Below are positions 20,936-32,961 of a stretch of 64,000 nt of DNA, in pieces. The stretch spans positions 659,501 to 723,500 of the forward strand of contig JAACMV010000010.1 of NCBI GenBank assembly GCA_010909725.1, written 5' to 3'. The notes beneath the pieces were generated by a model. That model saw nothing but the letters and a program-made list of their open reading frames with translations. It was not told where the DNA came from and did not search any database. Origin of the DNA: Picochlorum sp. 'celeri' (lineage: Eukaryota > Chlorophyta > Trebouxiophyceae). Position 1 is the stretch's first letter; each line of letters opens with the position of its first letter. The translations under genes and the position numbers were made by a program.

Positions 20936-20987
20936 CCTGTCAAGGTTATTAGAGTGTGGCAAGCTCCAACCTTGTCGGGCGTGTTTC

Positions 20988-21050
20988 CCGTGTGGGTTGA
21001 GTATCACTCGAGCGTTAACAACGCACGGGTCGCTCATACCCACACGAGGC
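20988..21050. repeat. Inverted repeat CGTGTGGGT...ACCCACACG
   Basis: CGTGTGGGTTGAGTATC and its near complement GTCGCTCATACCCACACG flank a roughly 30-nt loop, inside the GGCCGCT element. It may be a hairpin; function unknown. Confidence 0.5.
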
Positions 21051-21547
21051 CACAGGGGAGGTCTAAAAGACCTTGCAGAAATTGGTACCCATGGTTTATT
21101 TTATGACAACATATATACGGTTATTGAACTAGTGTTTGGGTATTCTATGGCTTGACATGTGAATTTAAAATTTCAAAATTTTGCCGACTATAGTCGACTA
21201 GCTAGTCAGCTGGTCATCGGATCCGATGGGATTGGGCTCTGGGCGGCCAGTATGCTCGGTGCAATAGCAAGAGCATATCATACACACATACATATATATA
21301 AGCCCCCTAACTTTTCTTATTTTTATACAAGCAGGGTTCTCGGGCGGCCACGATGCCTCATGGTCGAGTTTGGCCCCGAAACCCCGTCAATCGACTCCTT
21401 TTGACGAGCTCTATCACATGGTGGTGTCAGAATTGGCAAAATGCTTACAGATTTCGAGCAACGACCATTTTTTGAATTTCAGCCTCAAATCGCAGAAAAC
21501 CATTCGGGTGGAGACGGTAACAGCAGAATCAATTAAGAGCGGCCTTA

Positions 21548-22173
21548 TGAAATTTTAAAGTCAATATTGAAGTTCCGTGCCGGACAGCCTTGGGACAAAT
21601 AAGTCGATGCTCAGACTGATTGGGAGGGCAACAGTTCTGGGTCTTAGAGCACTGATATGGGCATGCCAAGTCGCTCTATGATATTTACAAAGTAATACCG
21701 TGCATATGAAGCCCACTCCTTCAGTGAGGCGGGGAAGCTAGAAAGTCCGATTTTGGCATTCATGGGCTGGTTTGACCTGTCTCCGCATTCAGGGCAAGCT
21801 CATTCAAGCCTCCACAGGCTCCTCCTCTTGATCAGTACTATACTCCCTCTAGAGGGAGAAGATCTCCTCCCCATCTGGGCAATCCTTGGACCCATACTCT
21901 GATATTTCTCCAGAGCATTCTGTCGTCTGTCCTTCTATGTCTACATCTTCTTCCTCACTGTGTTGTTGCTTTTTCTTCCCCCCTCGGGATGAACTGTAGA
22001 CGAAGTTCAATGTCAGATATGCGTTCATTGATTTCCTTAAAGAATCTTGAGGACTGAAGGAACCACGGATGCTAGTTTTCTAGAAAATGCTGTGATGGTG
22101 TGCATGTACATTCATGGAACAGGATTCTTTTTCATGGAGTGAATAACTCTACAATTGAGCAAACAATTTTGTT
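21548..22173. other. Intergenic, no gene seen
   Basis: No coding frame of note and no repeat recognised. It lies between the element end and the 3' end of the glycosyltransferase gene on the minus strand, so it should contain that gene's 3' UTR. Confidence 0.4.
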
Positions 22174-25100
22174 TCATGCGCATGCTGGATCGTTATCAAT
22201 GCTAAAATCTGGAATGACAGTTTTCAGCACTTTTTCGACTGCAGGTCTGGCATGAGGCAGGTCAAAATGTTCCTTAAGTCTTGCCCAAGCCTTTTCCCGG
22301 AGCGAGTACCACTTATCCTTGTTTGATATCAGAACATGCATTTGTTTAGCAAATTCTAGCGATGTATTACCGTAAAGAGCCTCATTATCATGCCTGAGAT
22401 ACATGGACTCTAGTGCGATTGGGGTACCAATGACTGGAACCCCGTTCACAACAGCTTCGGCAACCTAAACACAAAACGCAAATAAATGAAACTTTCCGGA
22501 ACTGATAAGACAGGTAATGTTTTACTGTCCAAGATCGCTATGAAACCATCATCATACCTTTCCCTTTACACCTGCTCCACTCAGTAACGGGGCTAACGAG
22601 ACACGGACTGATCCATACAGCTCCTTCAGCTGCATTATGAAAGTTCAAGGAGCACATCAATCTTATAGTTTCAATTCAATTAGCTTGAAAGATGGAAAAT
22701 TTGCTTAATGTTCAGATGAATTTCGTTAACAATTACAGATTCATTTACCTGATGGTAAGGTAAGTTTCTGTGAACAGACACAAAGTCTTTGTGCTTCATA
22801 AACAACTCTTCAATTTCTGCTGGAATAATATTGGACCCTACAATATGTAAACGTATGTCATCGTTATTTGTTTCTCCAAACGTACGCATGTATGCTGGAA
22901 ATATATCTTCCAGAAGCACGTGAACAGCCTGCTGGTTAGGTGGATGGTTCATGTTCCCAATGAAGAGGCAACCTTTCCTTGCATGAAACGGAGTCGAACT
23001 CCAGCTCTTGAAGGAAAGATCATACAAATTTGATATCATAACTGATTGGAGATTGGGAATCATTTTTGTAACCAATGCAATCTCTACATCACTAACAAAA
23101 ATGCTCATACGGGATACTCGTAATAACATGAGCTCCTTCCTCATCTTGTCGATAAGGTCAATAGCATGTTTATCATTGCTCTCCTGAAACTTTTCTACCA
23201 TTCTAATTGAACTCCTTGTGATATTGTTTGGAAAGAACCATGGGGCTTTTTTCTCAGTTACTGATCTCATTTCCCTCAAAAAGTGCAAGTCAACTGTACA
23301 AGAAAAGAAAAAGGCACTCCCAACAATAATAATAATGCTTGAAGAGTATATAGAAGATGCCTTCTATAGAATAATTCGCACCTGTATCAAAAACGGTTAC
23401 TTCCAGACATCTACTACTGATTAAAGCTTGGATCACTTCAAAGAATGGATCGCGATGAGCAACAATAACAGCATGATATCTGCATCCTCCAGGAGGCAAA
23501 ATATCCTCTATTTTGTCATCAAGCACATTCACCCCAAGGAATTTCAATCTTTGTTCATATTTTGATTTGCCACTTTCTAGAGATTTATAGTGTATTTGGA
23601 CACCCATGCTTTGAATGAGTTGTAACAAATAGTCCTGGCGTATGGATCCTGCACAACATCCTTGTCAGTCTGGGTGCAGCATGAATAAACATAATTCAAA
23701 CGCACTCACCCGAATCCCGGTCAATCTCGGGGAGCTGGATATCAATGAATAGCATGTTAAATTTTCGATGGCGATGATACTCTCTGTACCCGTCTCTTTC
23801 GGGACAATGCCTCTGATGAAGAACAGCCTTCCAGGACTTGATGAAAAGTATGCTACCTTCTTTCATTAATTTCTGCTTCTGCTCTGATGAATCATCCCCA
23901 AGACTTTTACCCTCCTGGTGATACGCAAGGCTCATAGGCTGAAACGAAACTCGGAATCCAGATTTCCGAATCTTCATACAGAGATCCGTATCCTCAAAGT
24001 ATCCTTTTCCATATTTCCCATCAAAGCCACCAACCTGTCCCATTGAACAGAGTCTCTTTAAACAAATAAGAACGACTACAATGATTAATTTAAAAACATA
24101 ACATACCGCGTCGAAAACGTCCTTGCGTACAAGCACAGCTGCGGCAGATCCATAGTCCACATCTCGAAAGTATGACAAGTGTGGTTGAAGCAGGTCTTTC
24201 CCCCTTTCAATGATTTCCGGTCTTCCGTCAGCCCATACTATCCCGCCAGCGTCTGTCACAAGATTTTGGTCACCGACTAGGAGAGTGCTGAGATAACCAG
24301 TCCTGTTGTAGATCATCATTGTCTGTAAGGATGTCCTTGACCATCCTGGTTGGAGGCTCCTGCAACAGAAGCCCTCAATGTAAGGTGAGATATTTAGCAA
24401 CACAGACTTTTACCTTGCCAAAAATTCCATTTCATTGTAAATTTGTACGCACGCGTCTGAATTTACGAACGCCAAGAACTTTCCTGTGGCATATTTTGCA
24501 GCAATGTTGTTAGAGCCCCCAAAACCTGCACCCCACAGGAGTCTGGTCAAATAATTCAGTTCATTCAATGTTCCACTCTTCTTGGGCTACTTACCCATAT
24601 TGATTTTATTTGAAAGGTATATGCTCTTGAATCCTAGGGCTAGATGAAGTACTTTCAGGAGACTTTTGACCTGACTAACATCAGCATCATCAGACTTGTC
24701 CTCGACAACAATCAATTCAGCACCTTCGGTATAGCGTGCATCAAGGGCAATCTTCAAGATAGCTCTTTTCACGAAAATCTCCGGTTTCTGAAACGCTAAT
24801 ACGTAAGATATTGTCCCTCTTAGTCCCTTTGATGGTGGAGTGATTTGACCGCCCATAGGTGTTGCACATTGCTCTTGGCTTGTAGAATACTGGAGGGGCC
24901 GGAATAGGTAGTCTATCTTTCTACCAAGCAGTTCTGACGAGAAGCATGCCTGGGGATTGCAATCTGGGGCTCTCAACAATACATCGCAAGGATCCATTCC
25001 AGGTGCAGCTTGTACTTCTGTATCTAGGGAGGGCAACTCCCCAACTTTCGACAGCAAGCTTTTGTATTGCTGCCTCACCAAAAAAGGGGGGCAGTAAACG

Positions 25101-25294
25101 CTAGACGCAAGAGATTGAAGTAGCCAAATGAGGTAAAAAAGTAACGGCACGAATGTCACTGATGTGATGGATACTTTGCCTCGGAATGTGGACATTCGAA
25201 ATGTAGAACCTCGCAAGATGTCAGGACGCAAACGTTTCTTCATCTCTCTTTTGGGGTTTAATGGGGGCCGGATCTTCTTGCCTTTCCAATTCAA
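22174..25294 (-). CDS. Two-domain glycosyltransferase (GT2-like plus GT4-like), eight exons
   Basis: My model joins 24595..25294, 24453..24525, 24107..24359, 23710..24034, 23382..23648, 22749..23293, 22558..22629 and 22174..22464. Every junction is GT-AG and keeps frame, giving 841 residues. A membrane anchor lies at about 43-63. A GT-A (GT2) domain follows at about 170-440: VLAFQKPEIF start, NSDA metal-binding region near 255 split by an intron, LQPGW, AGGIVWADGRPEII, then GGFDGKYGKGYFEDTDLCMKIR, a strong GT2 signature. From about 455 comes a GT-B (GT4) domain: TVDLHFLREMRS, LFIGNMNHPPNQQAV, RVSLAPLLSGAGVKGK, VAEAVVNGVPVIGTP. Such fusions build surface glycans by sequential sugar additions; the sugars cannot be inferred. 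The type II anchor suggests Golgi. Confidence 0.85.
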
Positions 25295-25819
25295 GATTAT
25301 TAATTCCGGCAGAAAAAATTATGATTAGAATGGAAAAACACAATTTTTTATTTGTCAGTCTTACATGCCCGGCTGTGATAGTAGGGAGGAATAATCATTG
25401 ACTTCTTTCCTTTTCGAATCATACATAGGCAGATGGTGATGGACCTGGTCCGCACGTGCACCGCGGTGCTCCGAACGCCCGGCCAGCTGACCTCTGCAGG
25501 GGCCCTGATGATGGGACGAGCTGTCCGTGGACGTCCGCGTGGACTCCACGGCGCCCAACAGTCAAATTTCACGCCAACTCGCAATTTCACCAAAGCGATC
25601 CATCATTCCCTATTGCAGCCAAGGGTCTTTAATCGCGACTCTGCCAGCATGCCAGGGGTCCTTTGAGGATGCACCCCGCAGCGCCCAAACTCTCTGGACA
25701 GACCGGAAGCCACGCGTTGCCGTGAAATCGACCGTATCGTCTCATCTGGCCAAATAACAGTGGGGAAAGTTGCTACACAGCTCGTGTAACTTACGAATTA
25801 GTAACTGGGAATTGACTCG
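25295..25819. other. Divergent intergenic region between two glycosyltransferase genes
   Basis: No gene recognised. It lies between the starts of two oppositely transcribed glycosyltransferase genes, so it could serve both promoters. It holds an exact 22-bp copy of the dispersed repeat (25768-25789) about 30 bp before the ATG of the right-hand gene. Confidence 0.45.
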
Positions 25820-27304
25820 ATGCTCCAATTCGTCGACACTATTAGGTTGTGCACAGCCATCTCAGTAATTGCAGTAGCAATTGCATTTAACAATGTAGCC
25901 AATAACACCGGGGTTCGAGAACCTTGGCGTTCTGAGCAAAATGTCATGATTGGGGACAAAATCTGTCTGTTTCTCGCGGTGTATCATTCATCGGGCTATC
26001 TTGAAGAAGTACTGGATCCCATCGTAAATCTTGTGGACGAACTTGTGGTGGCAGATGGACCAAGGCACGTTAGCCTGCCACTTCTAGATGCAACAGACAT
26101 GTTATATAATGAGACAATGTCGCCAATCAAAGCATTCCTTTTCAATAATTTTCAGCCCAAATACCCCGGCATACATATTGAATACATATATCGACACTGG
26201 GAGAAAGAGTCTGACCAGAGACTGTATGGATATGAGACTTGCCAAAGCCCGATCATGCTTCAAATTGATTCAGACATGATTTTGAACATCAACAAGCAAT
26301 CTCTGACATGGTTTCTTGAACAGCCACAGTACCATATTGCACAGGTGGATATCGTCAGCCTCTTCCATCCATCAAACCCCTTGTACTACACAGGGTCTGT
26401 CACCCAGTACACAGTAGATAGATACCCACTTATGGTCAAAAGGCATCAGATGAATGCAGAAACCTATTTTAATCATTTATGGATAGTAGGTGAGGACCAA
26501 AAATCTGTCAACAATTCGATTCACTCACCTGTTTCCATTGGGTTCTGTTATCATTTGACATTGCACATGACTACCAAAGCCATGCTATCAAAATATGCAT
26601 TTTACATAGGATCTTGGTATTCATTATATGATCCTCAGGGGTACAGACAATTGGTAGAATCTGCATATACTGCTCAGAAAGAAAGAGGTACGAGCGCTTT
26701 GCAAGGCATGTTCCTTAGACTCAAATCAGAAAGCAGTCTTGGAGTCAAGATTGAGCCAGGCCACAGATACACACCACTCAGTACAATTGACAAGGTATTA
26801 TTCCGTCGAATTGAGGCCATTGCGAGAAGGAACATCCAGTTTGCAGGGAGAGTAGGGTGCAAAGATGCTATGATATCTCTGTCAATGATCAGTGGATGGA
26901 ACTCTTGGGTAGATCTTTCATGTCTAGCACAATACAAGTCATCTGTTAATTGGCTTCACGTACAGTCCAAGAGCAATCGGCCTATTTCCTGCTCTCACGC
27001 AAATCTGAATATAGTTCGTGACAATCAATCTATCAGTTCCACGAATTTGGAAATTGTTCAAGTGCAATCTTCTAGAGTTCTACTCTCAGGCTTGCCAAAG
27101 GATGCACTGGATCATGAAAGGTTGACTTTGTTTGATGAGATGAATATCTTGGCACTGGAGTTAATATGCCATGCGCATGAAACAGGTTCACAAAGTTTTG
27201 AGGTACACATTCATCGACATGTGACTGATCTGATTGATTTCCATCAATTGCCAAGTTGGGTCAATGTGAGGAGCAGGATGCATGAATTTCAGATAAAGGT
27301 ATAG
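25820..27304 (+). CDS. Membrane-anchored glycosyltransferase-like protein with a DxD motif
   Basis: An intronless 494-residue protein with a hydrophobic N-terminal anchor (about 8-24) and then a GT-A-like region: KICLFLAVYHSSGYLEEVLDPIVNLVDELVVADG (about 48-80) resembles the nucleotide-sugar fold start, and MLQIDSDMIL places a DSD metal-binding motif at 150-152. HLTLHMTTKAMLSKYAFYIGSW follows. The C-terminal 150 residues are unassigned. I infer a Golgi glycosyltransferase close to GT2-type families, but the exact family is not recognisable by eye. It is divergent from the GT2-GT4 gene, which favours a shared glycan pathway. Confidence 0.6.
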   Translation: MLQFVDTIRLCTAISVIAVAIAFNNVANNTGVREPWRSEQNVMIGDKICLFLAVYHSSGYLEEVLDPIVNLVDELVVADGPRHVSLPLLDATDMLYNETMSPIKAFLFNNFQPKYPGIHIEYIYRHWEKESDQRLYGYETCQSPIMLQIDSDMILNINKQSLTWFLEQPQYHIAQVDIVSLFHPSNPLYYTGSVTQYTVDRYPLMVKRHQMNAETYFNHLWIVGEDQKSVNNSIHSPVSIGFCYHLTLHMTTKAMLSKYAFYIGSWYSLYDPQGYRQLVESAYTAQKERGTSALQGMFLRLKSESSLGVKIEPGHRYTPLSTIDKVLFRRIEAIARRNIQFAGRVGCKDAMISLSMISGWNSWVDLSCLAQYKSSVNWLHVQSKSNRPISCSHANLNIVRDNQSISSTNLEIVQVQSSRVLLSGLPKDALDHERLTLFDEMNILALELICHAHETGSQSFEVHIHRHVTDLIDFHQLPSWVNVRSRMHEFQIKV

Positions 27305-28085
27305 CGGGAGTTGACTCGAATCACCATGGGCCTGACTTCTTTTTAGGATTGGAATATACTGAGCAAGCCCCAATTGTATCACACTTGTGTATCAACTGAC
27401 AATTGTCGACCCAGGGTTGCAGACGCCTGGGGAAGTTGGGAGCTTCAAGTACAATCTTGATCACTAAGGCCAGCAAACATAGATCCTGTTAGCTTTAACT
27501 AACTTGTGCCTCATTTTTGCATACAGAGAGACTTATTTGCCGATTGACAGATCATCTTCGATGCCTCATGAAACAGGAGTCCTCTGTCCTGCAGACTACA
27601 GGCCTGTCCAGCACCCCAGCCTTGGAGCCCCATCATCATCAACTGTTCTCTCTAAACCCCTGTTCTCAGCATTCATGTTATACTTTGATCCATTATTTCT
27701 CAATGAAAAAGAAGAAAACGAAGAGAGGATAGGTGAATTGGTGGATGATACAAGAGAGAAAGTTTGTAATTAACGTGTGCGTTGAACGCACACGTGTGTG
27801 ACTGGATCAAGCCCTTGTGCGTTCTTTTATCGGCCGAAGTTTCCAGAAGTATTAGATTTTCTACTCCAGTCTTTTGGTGTCTAGAATACAGCCTCTTGGA
27901 TGGAATGAATGAGGTTGCTATGGCTTTCAGGGTCTGTGTTGCTCTGAACTTGTGGCCCAACAAACGCTGACATTTTCGTCCACCAAGGAGAATCAGGAAA
28001 ACTACTACAGCAAAGTGCACATGCTGAGGCGAAGCAGAAAATAGAGGAGAAGAAGCCCAAGTCTGAGGTTGATTGACTGATTGTC
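27305..28085. other. Intergenic, hairpin only
   Basis: No supported gene. A near-perfect hairpin at 27773-27795 has the stem ACGTGTGCGTT and its complement around a 1-nt loop. Frames of up to 106 codons overlap on both strands without family features. Confidence 0.4.
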
Positions 28086-28787
28086 AAGAGCTCCAGCTTC
28101 AAAATAGTTAAAACAATCCTTGCCCTTTTTGCTAACGAGGAACTCAAACTTCACGAACAGTGAAGATTAAGTGTCTAGATTACCACTCAATTTGACATGG
28201 AATTATCAGCAATAGTTTCCAGGCTGCAGGAGGTGAAAAAATAAGCACACAGCACAGCGACAGACGCTCATCAAGTCTACGAAAAAAGGGCTGCACATTT
28301 TCAACCACTGAGGAAGGCATGCCCTTGCCACAAGGAATGTCCCAAAACAACCGAAACTGCATCCAAGTAATCATCAATCTTTCATAAAAGCGACCTGAGC
28401 ATTTGAGAGATACACGGAGATGTCCGTCAAGAGATGACCGTGCTTAGGACAACATGCCATGGCGTTTTGGCCAAGCTTTGGTGACAACAGCCCAGCGTCT
28501 GCATGTGTGTCCTGCATCTCCACGCTCGCTCTAAAAAAGCGCAACGTTCTCAAACAGTAGCAACTGAGCAAACAGCAGAAATGTCCATTCACGGGTCTGG
28601 ATATTAGGAGGTTTCGCGACGCTATCCATGTACGTGCATTTGCACGCTTTCTTTGGATATTGGAGGCTAATACATATTGGCCGCAATTTACCCCCCGCCG
28701 GACGCCCCTGCGACAGGTCCTATATCTAATTTCCGCGCGATAGAATGAAATTCAGAACACCCTAATTATTCATCCATGCACTCATGT

Positions 28788-29144
28788 TCAGGTGCAAGCG
28801 ATCCATTGTGATTCAATGTAGTGTGAATTCCTCGGAAATCCCATGTTTAACACTATATTGCAGCATCCAAATGGAAACCTTGAGAGAATTGTCGCCAGTG
28901 TTTGGTTCCTGTCCTTGTCCCACTCACTCTTAAAAGCGATGGAGGATCCGATTGAGACAACGAAGAAAAGAATCACTGGCACTATGACCCAGGCAAAAAA
29001 GACGGTGGTTAAGACTTGCTCGCCCCAAATTTTTAGGGCATGGGCGTGCATGAGGCTCATTCCATTCCCATCTCCTTGAAAATTGCCATTCTCGCCCCAT
29101 TGATACACTGGAAATGGAGTATATCCGCCGAGGGAGAGAAACAA
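28788..29144 (-). CDS. Putative small membrane protein in duplicated segment, copy 1
   Basis: A 118-residue frame with one strong membrane segment (VLTTVFFAWVIVPVILFFVV). I recognise no family. The equivalent stretch in the second duplicate (39360-39766) preserves most of the residues but needs a frame change after LMHAHAL, so this copy may be the functional one, or both may be decaying. A second conserved stretch further 3' on the same strand (KLGQNAMACCPKH...LLTDIS, about 28400-28510) may be another exon. Low confidence that this is a gene. Confidence 0.3.
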   Translation of the reverse strand: MFLSLGGYTPFPVYQWGENGNFQGDGNGMSLMHAHALKIWGEQVLTTVFFAWVIVPVILFFVVSIGSSIAFKSEWDKDRNQTLATILSRFPFGCCNIVLNMGFPRNSHYIESQWIACT

Positions 29145-30038
29145 ACGCAGCGGTGAGTCATGAATACATTGCTATATTTGAACGACATTTGCACCACAGA
29201 GAATTCTCTAATTTCGAAATTATGGCTCATCCAAGCAATGGCTAATAGCGGGAAGTATTCGACCCCGGCATTTTCCCCAGCCAGATTCCATTCCGCGCGT
29301 TTTTTCAACGAACAAGGCTTAAAAGCGTACACATTTAGCGCAACATCTGAGATAGATGCTTAAGAAACGTGCTGTTTCGCTTTATTTAGCCCGCAGTTCC
29401 CGTCCATCTGTCCCGAATCTGAAATTGGGTCCGTTGGTAACTGAGAAAACAAGTGGATTTTTTCATGCTTGAAAAATAATTTCGGCTTGTGATCTCTTAA
29501 ACTAAGGGTATACAGCGTACTAAATAAATAGATGTTATTGAAAAGGTAATGCGAATCAGGGAAGTGAGAATACTGGTTAGTGTATCCAGTCCCTGTGGGA
29601 TCCCCCTTGGCAGCACATTGATTGGATGAACAAGGGTATAGGGTAGGGTAGGGGTACGGCTTCCACATCAAGAGAGAAACTGACTCGATCCAGGATATCT
29701 GGATACGTATCTATACTTACAACAGGCAAATACGATAAGAGTCGCAGACAAACTTGCATACTTTTGTTGATTACTACCAAAATTTGCATTGCTCACCTGG
29801 GATTGCGCATACTCTGCACCTCATGCTATTCCCACCAAAACCATAGTCAGTCGATTCTTTTGCACCCTTCTAACAACAACAATTACATTAATTTTTACAA
29901 ATTCGCTGTGAACAGCCATTGAATCATCTTATTATATCTCTTTCATCAAACACCCATTTTCTCAGATCCAGTCGCTCAGTCCTCAACAACAAATGAATCC
30001 AATAAACGCGTCGTAATCATAATATTCATTTCACACTA

Positions 30039-32961
30039 CTACTCCCACGCATCAATCTCATCACGAGCAGAGGGCAGGGAGGATAGCTTGACGTCAGACG
30101 TGTCCATCCTCTCGGGATTCTCCGAACCGTTCTCAACAGTCATGATATCCTGAAGATTCATGCTGCTGAGAATATACTGAGGAGTATCACTATTCTCATT
30201 CTTATACGTCGCAGAGGCCACTTCGAACAAACCCTGTTTGCCACCGAGACCTGTTGATTGTGCAACAGAGGAAACGTGCTCCTGCCACTGAGATGTACTA
30301 GATGCTGGGCTCGTCTGGGCTAGTTGGTACCCTAATTGCTCAGCTAATTCGTACACACCTCCCCATTTTTCAATAGCCCTCGCAATATCGAAGCGATTGG
30401 CCCTCACAAAGTCATTCTTCAATGGCATGACCCCTGGTGGCAAATCGCTACTGAGGATGAACTCGTCAATCTCATGCTTCACATTCTCTATGGAATTCCA
30501 ATATCCCCGAGGCTTTCGCGAGCGACTTTTTGATCCCCATCCCATCCGTTTTGCCACATTGGAAGCACCACCATGTGCAGACAGAGCCTTTTCTAAATCT
30601 GTGCGATGAGAAGCTCTCAACTCGGACCGTGACGGAATCATCCTGGTCTCTCCATACGTTGCTTCCAATTCATCACGAAGCACCTCGAAATTTTTAATCA
30701 TGTCTGCAAACATTCGTACGATATGATTGGCATCTCCATAGGTTGCTATGCGCCAAGAGATTTGAAAAAGTCAACAGCGTAACGTACCTCCAAGTTTAGG
30801 CCTCTGCCTTGTTGGCACTATCACTCTACCATCCTGCTCAACACGACGTCGTTCTACCTCGTGTTTGATGGCCATCAGGTTGTTGGGCATATCTTCAAAC
30901 ACCATTCCTTCCAGCAGTGGTTCAATGAAGCCACACATGGATGCCTCGGTTGGTATGATGATTTCAACAGCATATTTCAGCAGCGTCTGGGGACCAGCAT
31001 AATCCTCCTGGACATCACCTACTACTTCTTGTATCGCCCATTTCCCCTGGAATCTCTCGACATCCCCCGCCACTTGTCGAAAACTGGACTTCGCTGCACA
31101 CCACAAGAGGAAGATACATGTTGATTAGCTGTACTCCTAGTATCATCATGATTACCATGTGTATCGAGATAAGATCGTAAGTAGTAACTCACCTGAATTG
31201 CTTTTCAACCAGGTCCATAACAGATTCGGCATGAAGGCACATGTAAAACATATTCTTGTATCCAACCTGCCTCACTCGCACCACATTTTCAGGCGCTGCT
31301 CTGGGAAGTCTGATTCGCTCACTAGAAGCCAGGTTGGGAATGAACTCTGCAAGCCTATTGTAGTCTGTGAGGACATCCCATACAAGCGAGGAGGTGCATT
31401 GATCCTAATTGCTGCAATGGACCTCCGATGCAAATAATCCAGGCCATCAAGCCTCCTCAAATGAATTTCAATATCGTCATATTGGCCTCTGGTGACGAGT
31501 TTTTTCTGGGTCGCCTGAATCAATCCAGAAAGCATCAAGGCTTTATTATTGTCACCTGCTGCTAGAAAAGCGCTCCTTGTATCACCTCTTGGCATGGACA
31601 TGGTCACACCATTGCTATCATGATCATCATCTCTTCCCAGAGCATCTCTCCCGGAAGAAGTCTTCTTTTTCTGCTCCAATTCATCATTGAGAGCTTCTTT
31701 CACCAGACACATTTTCCGGAGCTCCTGAAGGCGGCAAAAGGCACCCATGCAGTTCCCAAATAGGCAGACTTGGCTGCATCCATCACTGCCAAGCGATTCT
31801 GTCTTTCTGCTGTGATTGGCGCCGATGCTGCATAAGGGGATCCTCGGGGCCAAAATGGACCTTTCGAAGGCAATCGTGCCTCATCATCTTGCTCAGCATT
31901 CTCTCTGGAGGCATTCTCTATGGGCTGTGGGAATGTCTGGGTTGACCTCTGTCCCAACCCAAGATGCCAATTCCCGATGCTTTCAACCTTGCGTCAGACA
32001 CAGACTCTGCTCGAGATGCTATGGCTCTAATATTGGATGGAAGCCCAGCCTTGATGATGTATGACGTAATCTGTGAAGGCAAACTGAATCGAGGCTGGAT
32101 GCAAATGTCATACCTCAGAAATGTCGACATCTGTGCCGAACTTGCCATGTTTGACTCGACAATCCACCGTCCATACAATTCTTCGAAATCACCCGAGACC
32201 ATTCGGAACCGCACCTCCCTTCTCCATGACGACAACGTATCCACCTCTTTCAACCTCGAGCTCCGCCTCCGCCTCCAGGCGCCACAGAATGCTCTGACTA
32301 CACCCAACTTGACGTAGCCGCGTGACTCCAGGCTTGGCAGATGGCAACCTCTCACAAACCTCCAAATTCGGAACGAACCCTGGCAGAGCTTCATAATCAG
32401 TCAACACACCCCAAACATCCTCCAATTGAGCTTGCACCCTAACCTCTGCCACAATACGTTTGACCCATCCTTCCTTTTGTCATCATCATACATGTGGATC
32501 CCAGGTGATGATTGAGCTACATTATTATTATTATTAGTAGTAGTGGTAGTACGCCCTCCTACACACAGCAGTGTTTTGACATTATCAGAGATCAATAGAA
32601 ATGTAAAAGAAAGAAGCCAATCTCTACTATGGATTGACAATTAATCATTGAGAGATAACTCATACCTTGTTGTTGTTGTTGTTCTCCCGCATCATTGGCC
32701 AGTGCTCCATGGATGATGCATCCTTTCTTCTTCTTCTTCTTCTTCATCTTCAACACATGAGGAAATGATGATGATGATGATGGATGATGATGATGAGAAT
32801 CGTGCACCATCATCGCCATGTGCAACAACAAAGAGGCTCGTTTTTGCTATAGAACGCCTTTGCCTCAAAGAAGAAGAACCTGAAGGCCTCTGTCCTCTAC
32901 ACACTTGATGCTGTAGAAAGGCTGGCACATGCACCGTGAGTATGCTACGCTCCACTGCCAT
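30039..32961 (-). pseudogene. Frameshifted copy of the SRPBCC-domain gene
   Basis: This aligns along its full length with the intact gene at 40147-43094 but is broken by several frameshifts: in the low-complexity leader near 32760, near 32235 (after ELEVE), near 31970, near 31925, near 31735 (an extra A in a short A run), near 31508 (one G fewer), and near 31395. The last exon (30039-30713 plus the start of that exon) is still open and 224 residues long. The first intron contains in-frame stops, unlike in copy 2. Several lesions are one-base homopolymer changes, so sequencing error must be excluded before it is called a true pseudogene. Confidence 0.75.

Larger units (their letters stand above)
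16493..21544. mobile_element. Large (about 5 kb) element with GGCCGCT inverted ends and TTA target duplication
   Basis: The left end GGCCGCTCTTAATTGATTC at 16493 and the same 19 bases inverted at 21526-21544 are each bordered by TTA (16490-16492 and 21545-21547). The next bases are similar but diverged. The right subterminal part (21330-21500) resembles that of the MITE at 2871-3520. The inside carries repeat arrays and no recognisable transposase or other gene; frames up to 142 codons exist near 19.2-19.7 kb but show no family features. This reads as a long non-autonomous element, though two unrelated solo ends that happen to face each other cannot be excluded. Confidence 0.55.

Noticed and set aside
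16493..21544. Possibility that this stretch is a viral insertion or organelle DNA transfer
   Set aside because: No viral gene, organelle gene, tRNA or rRNA could be recognised; only the GC-rich motif hints at organelle-like repeats.
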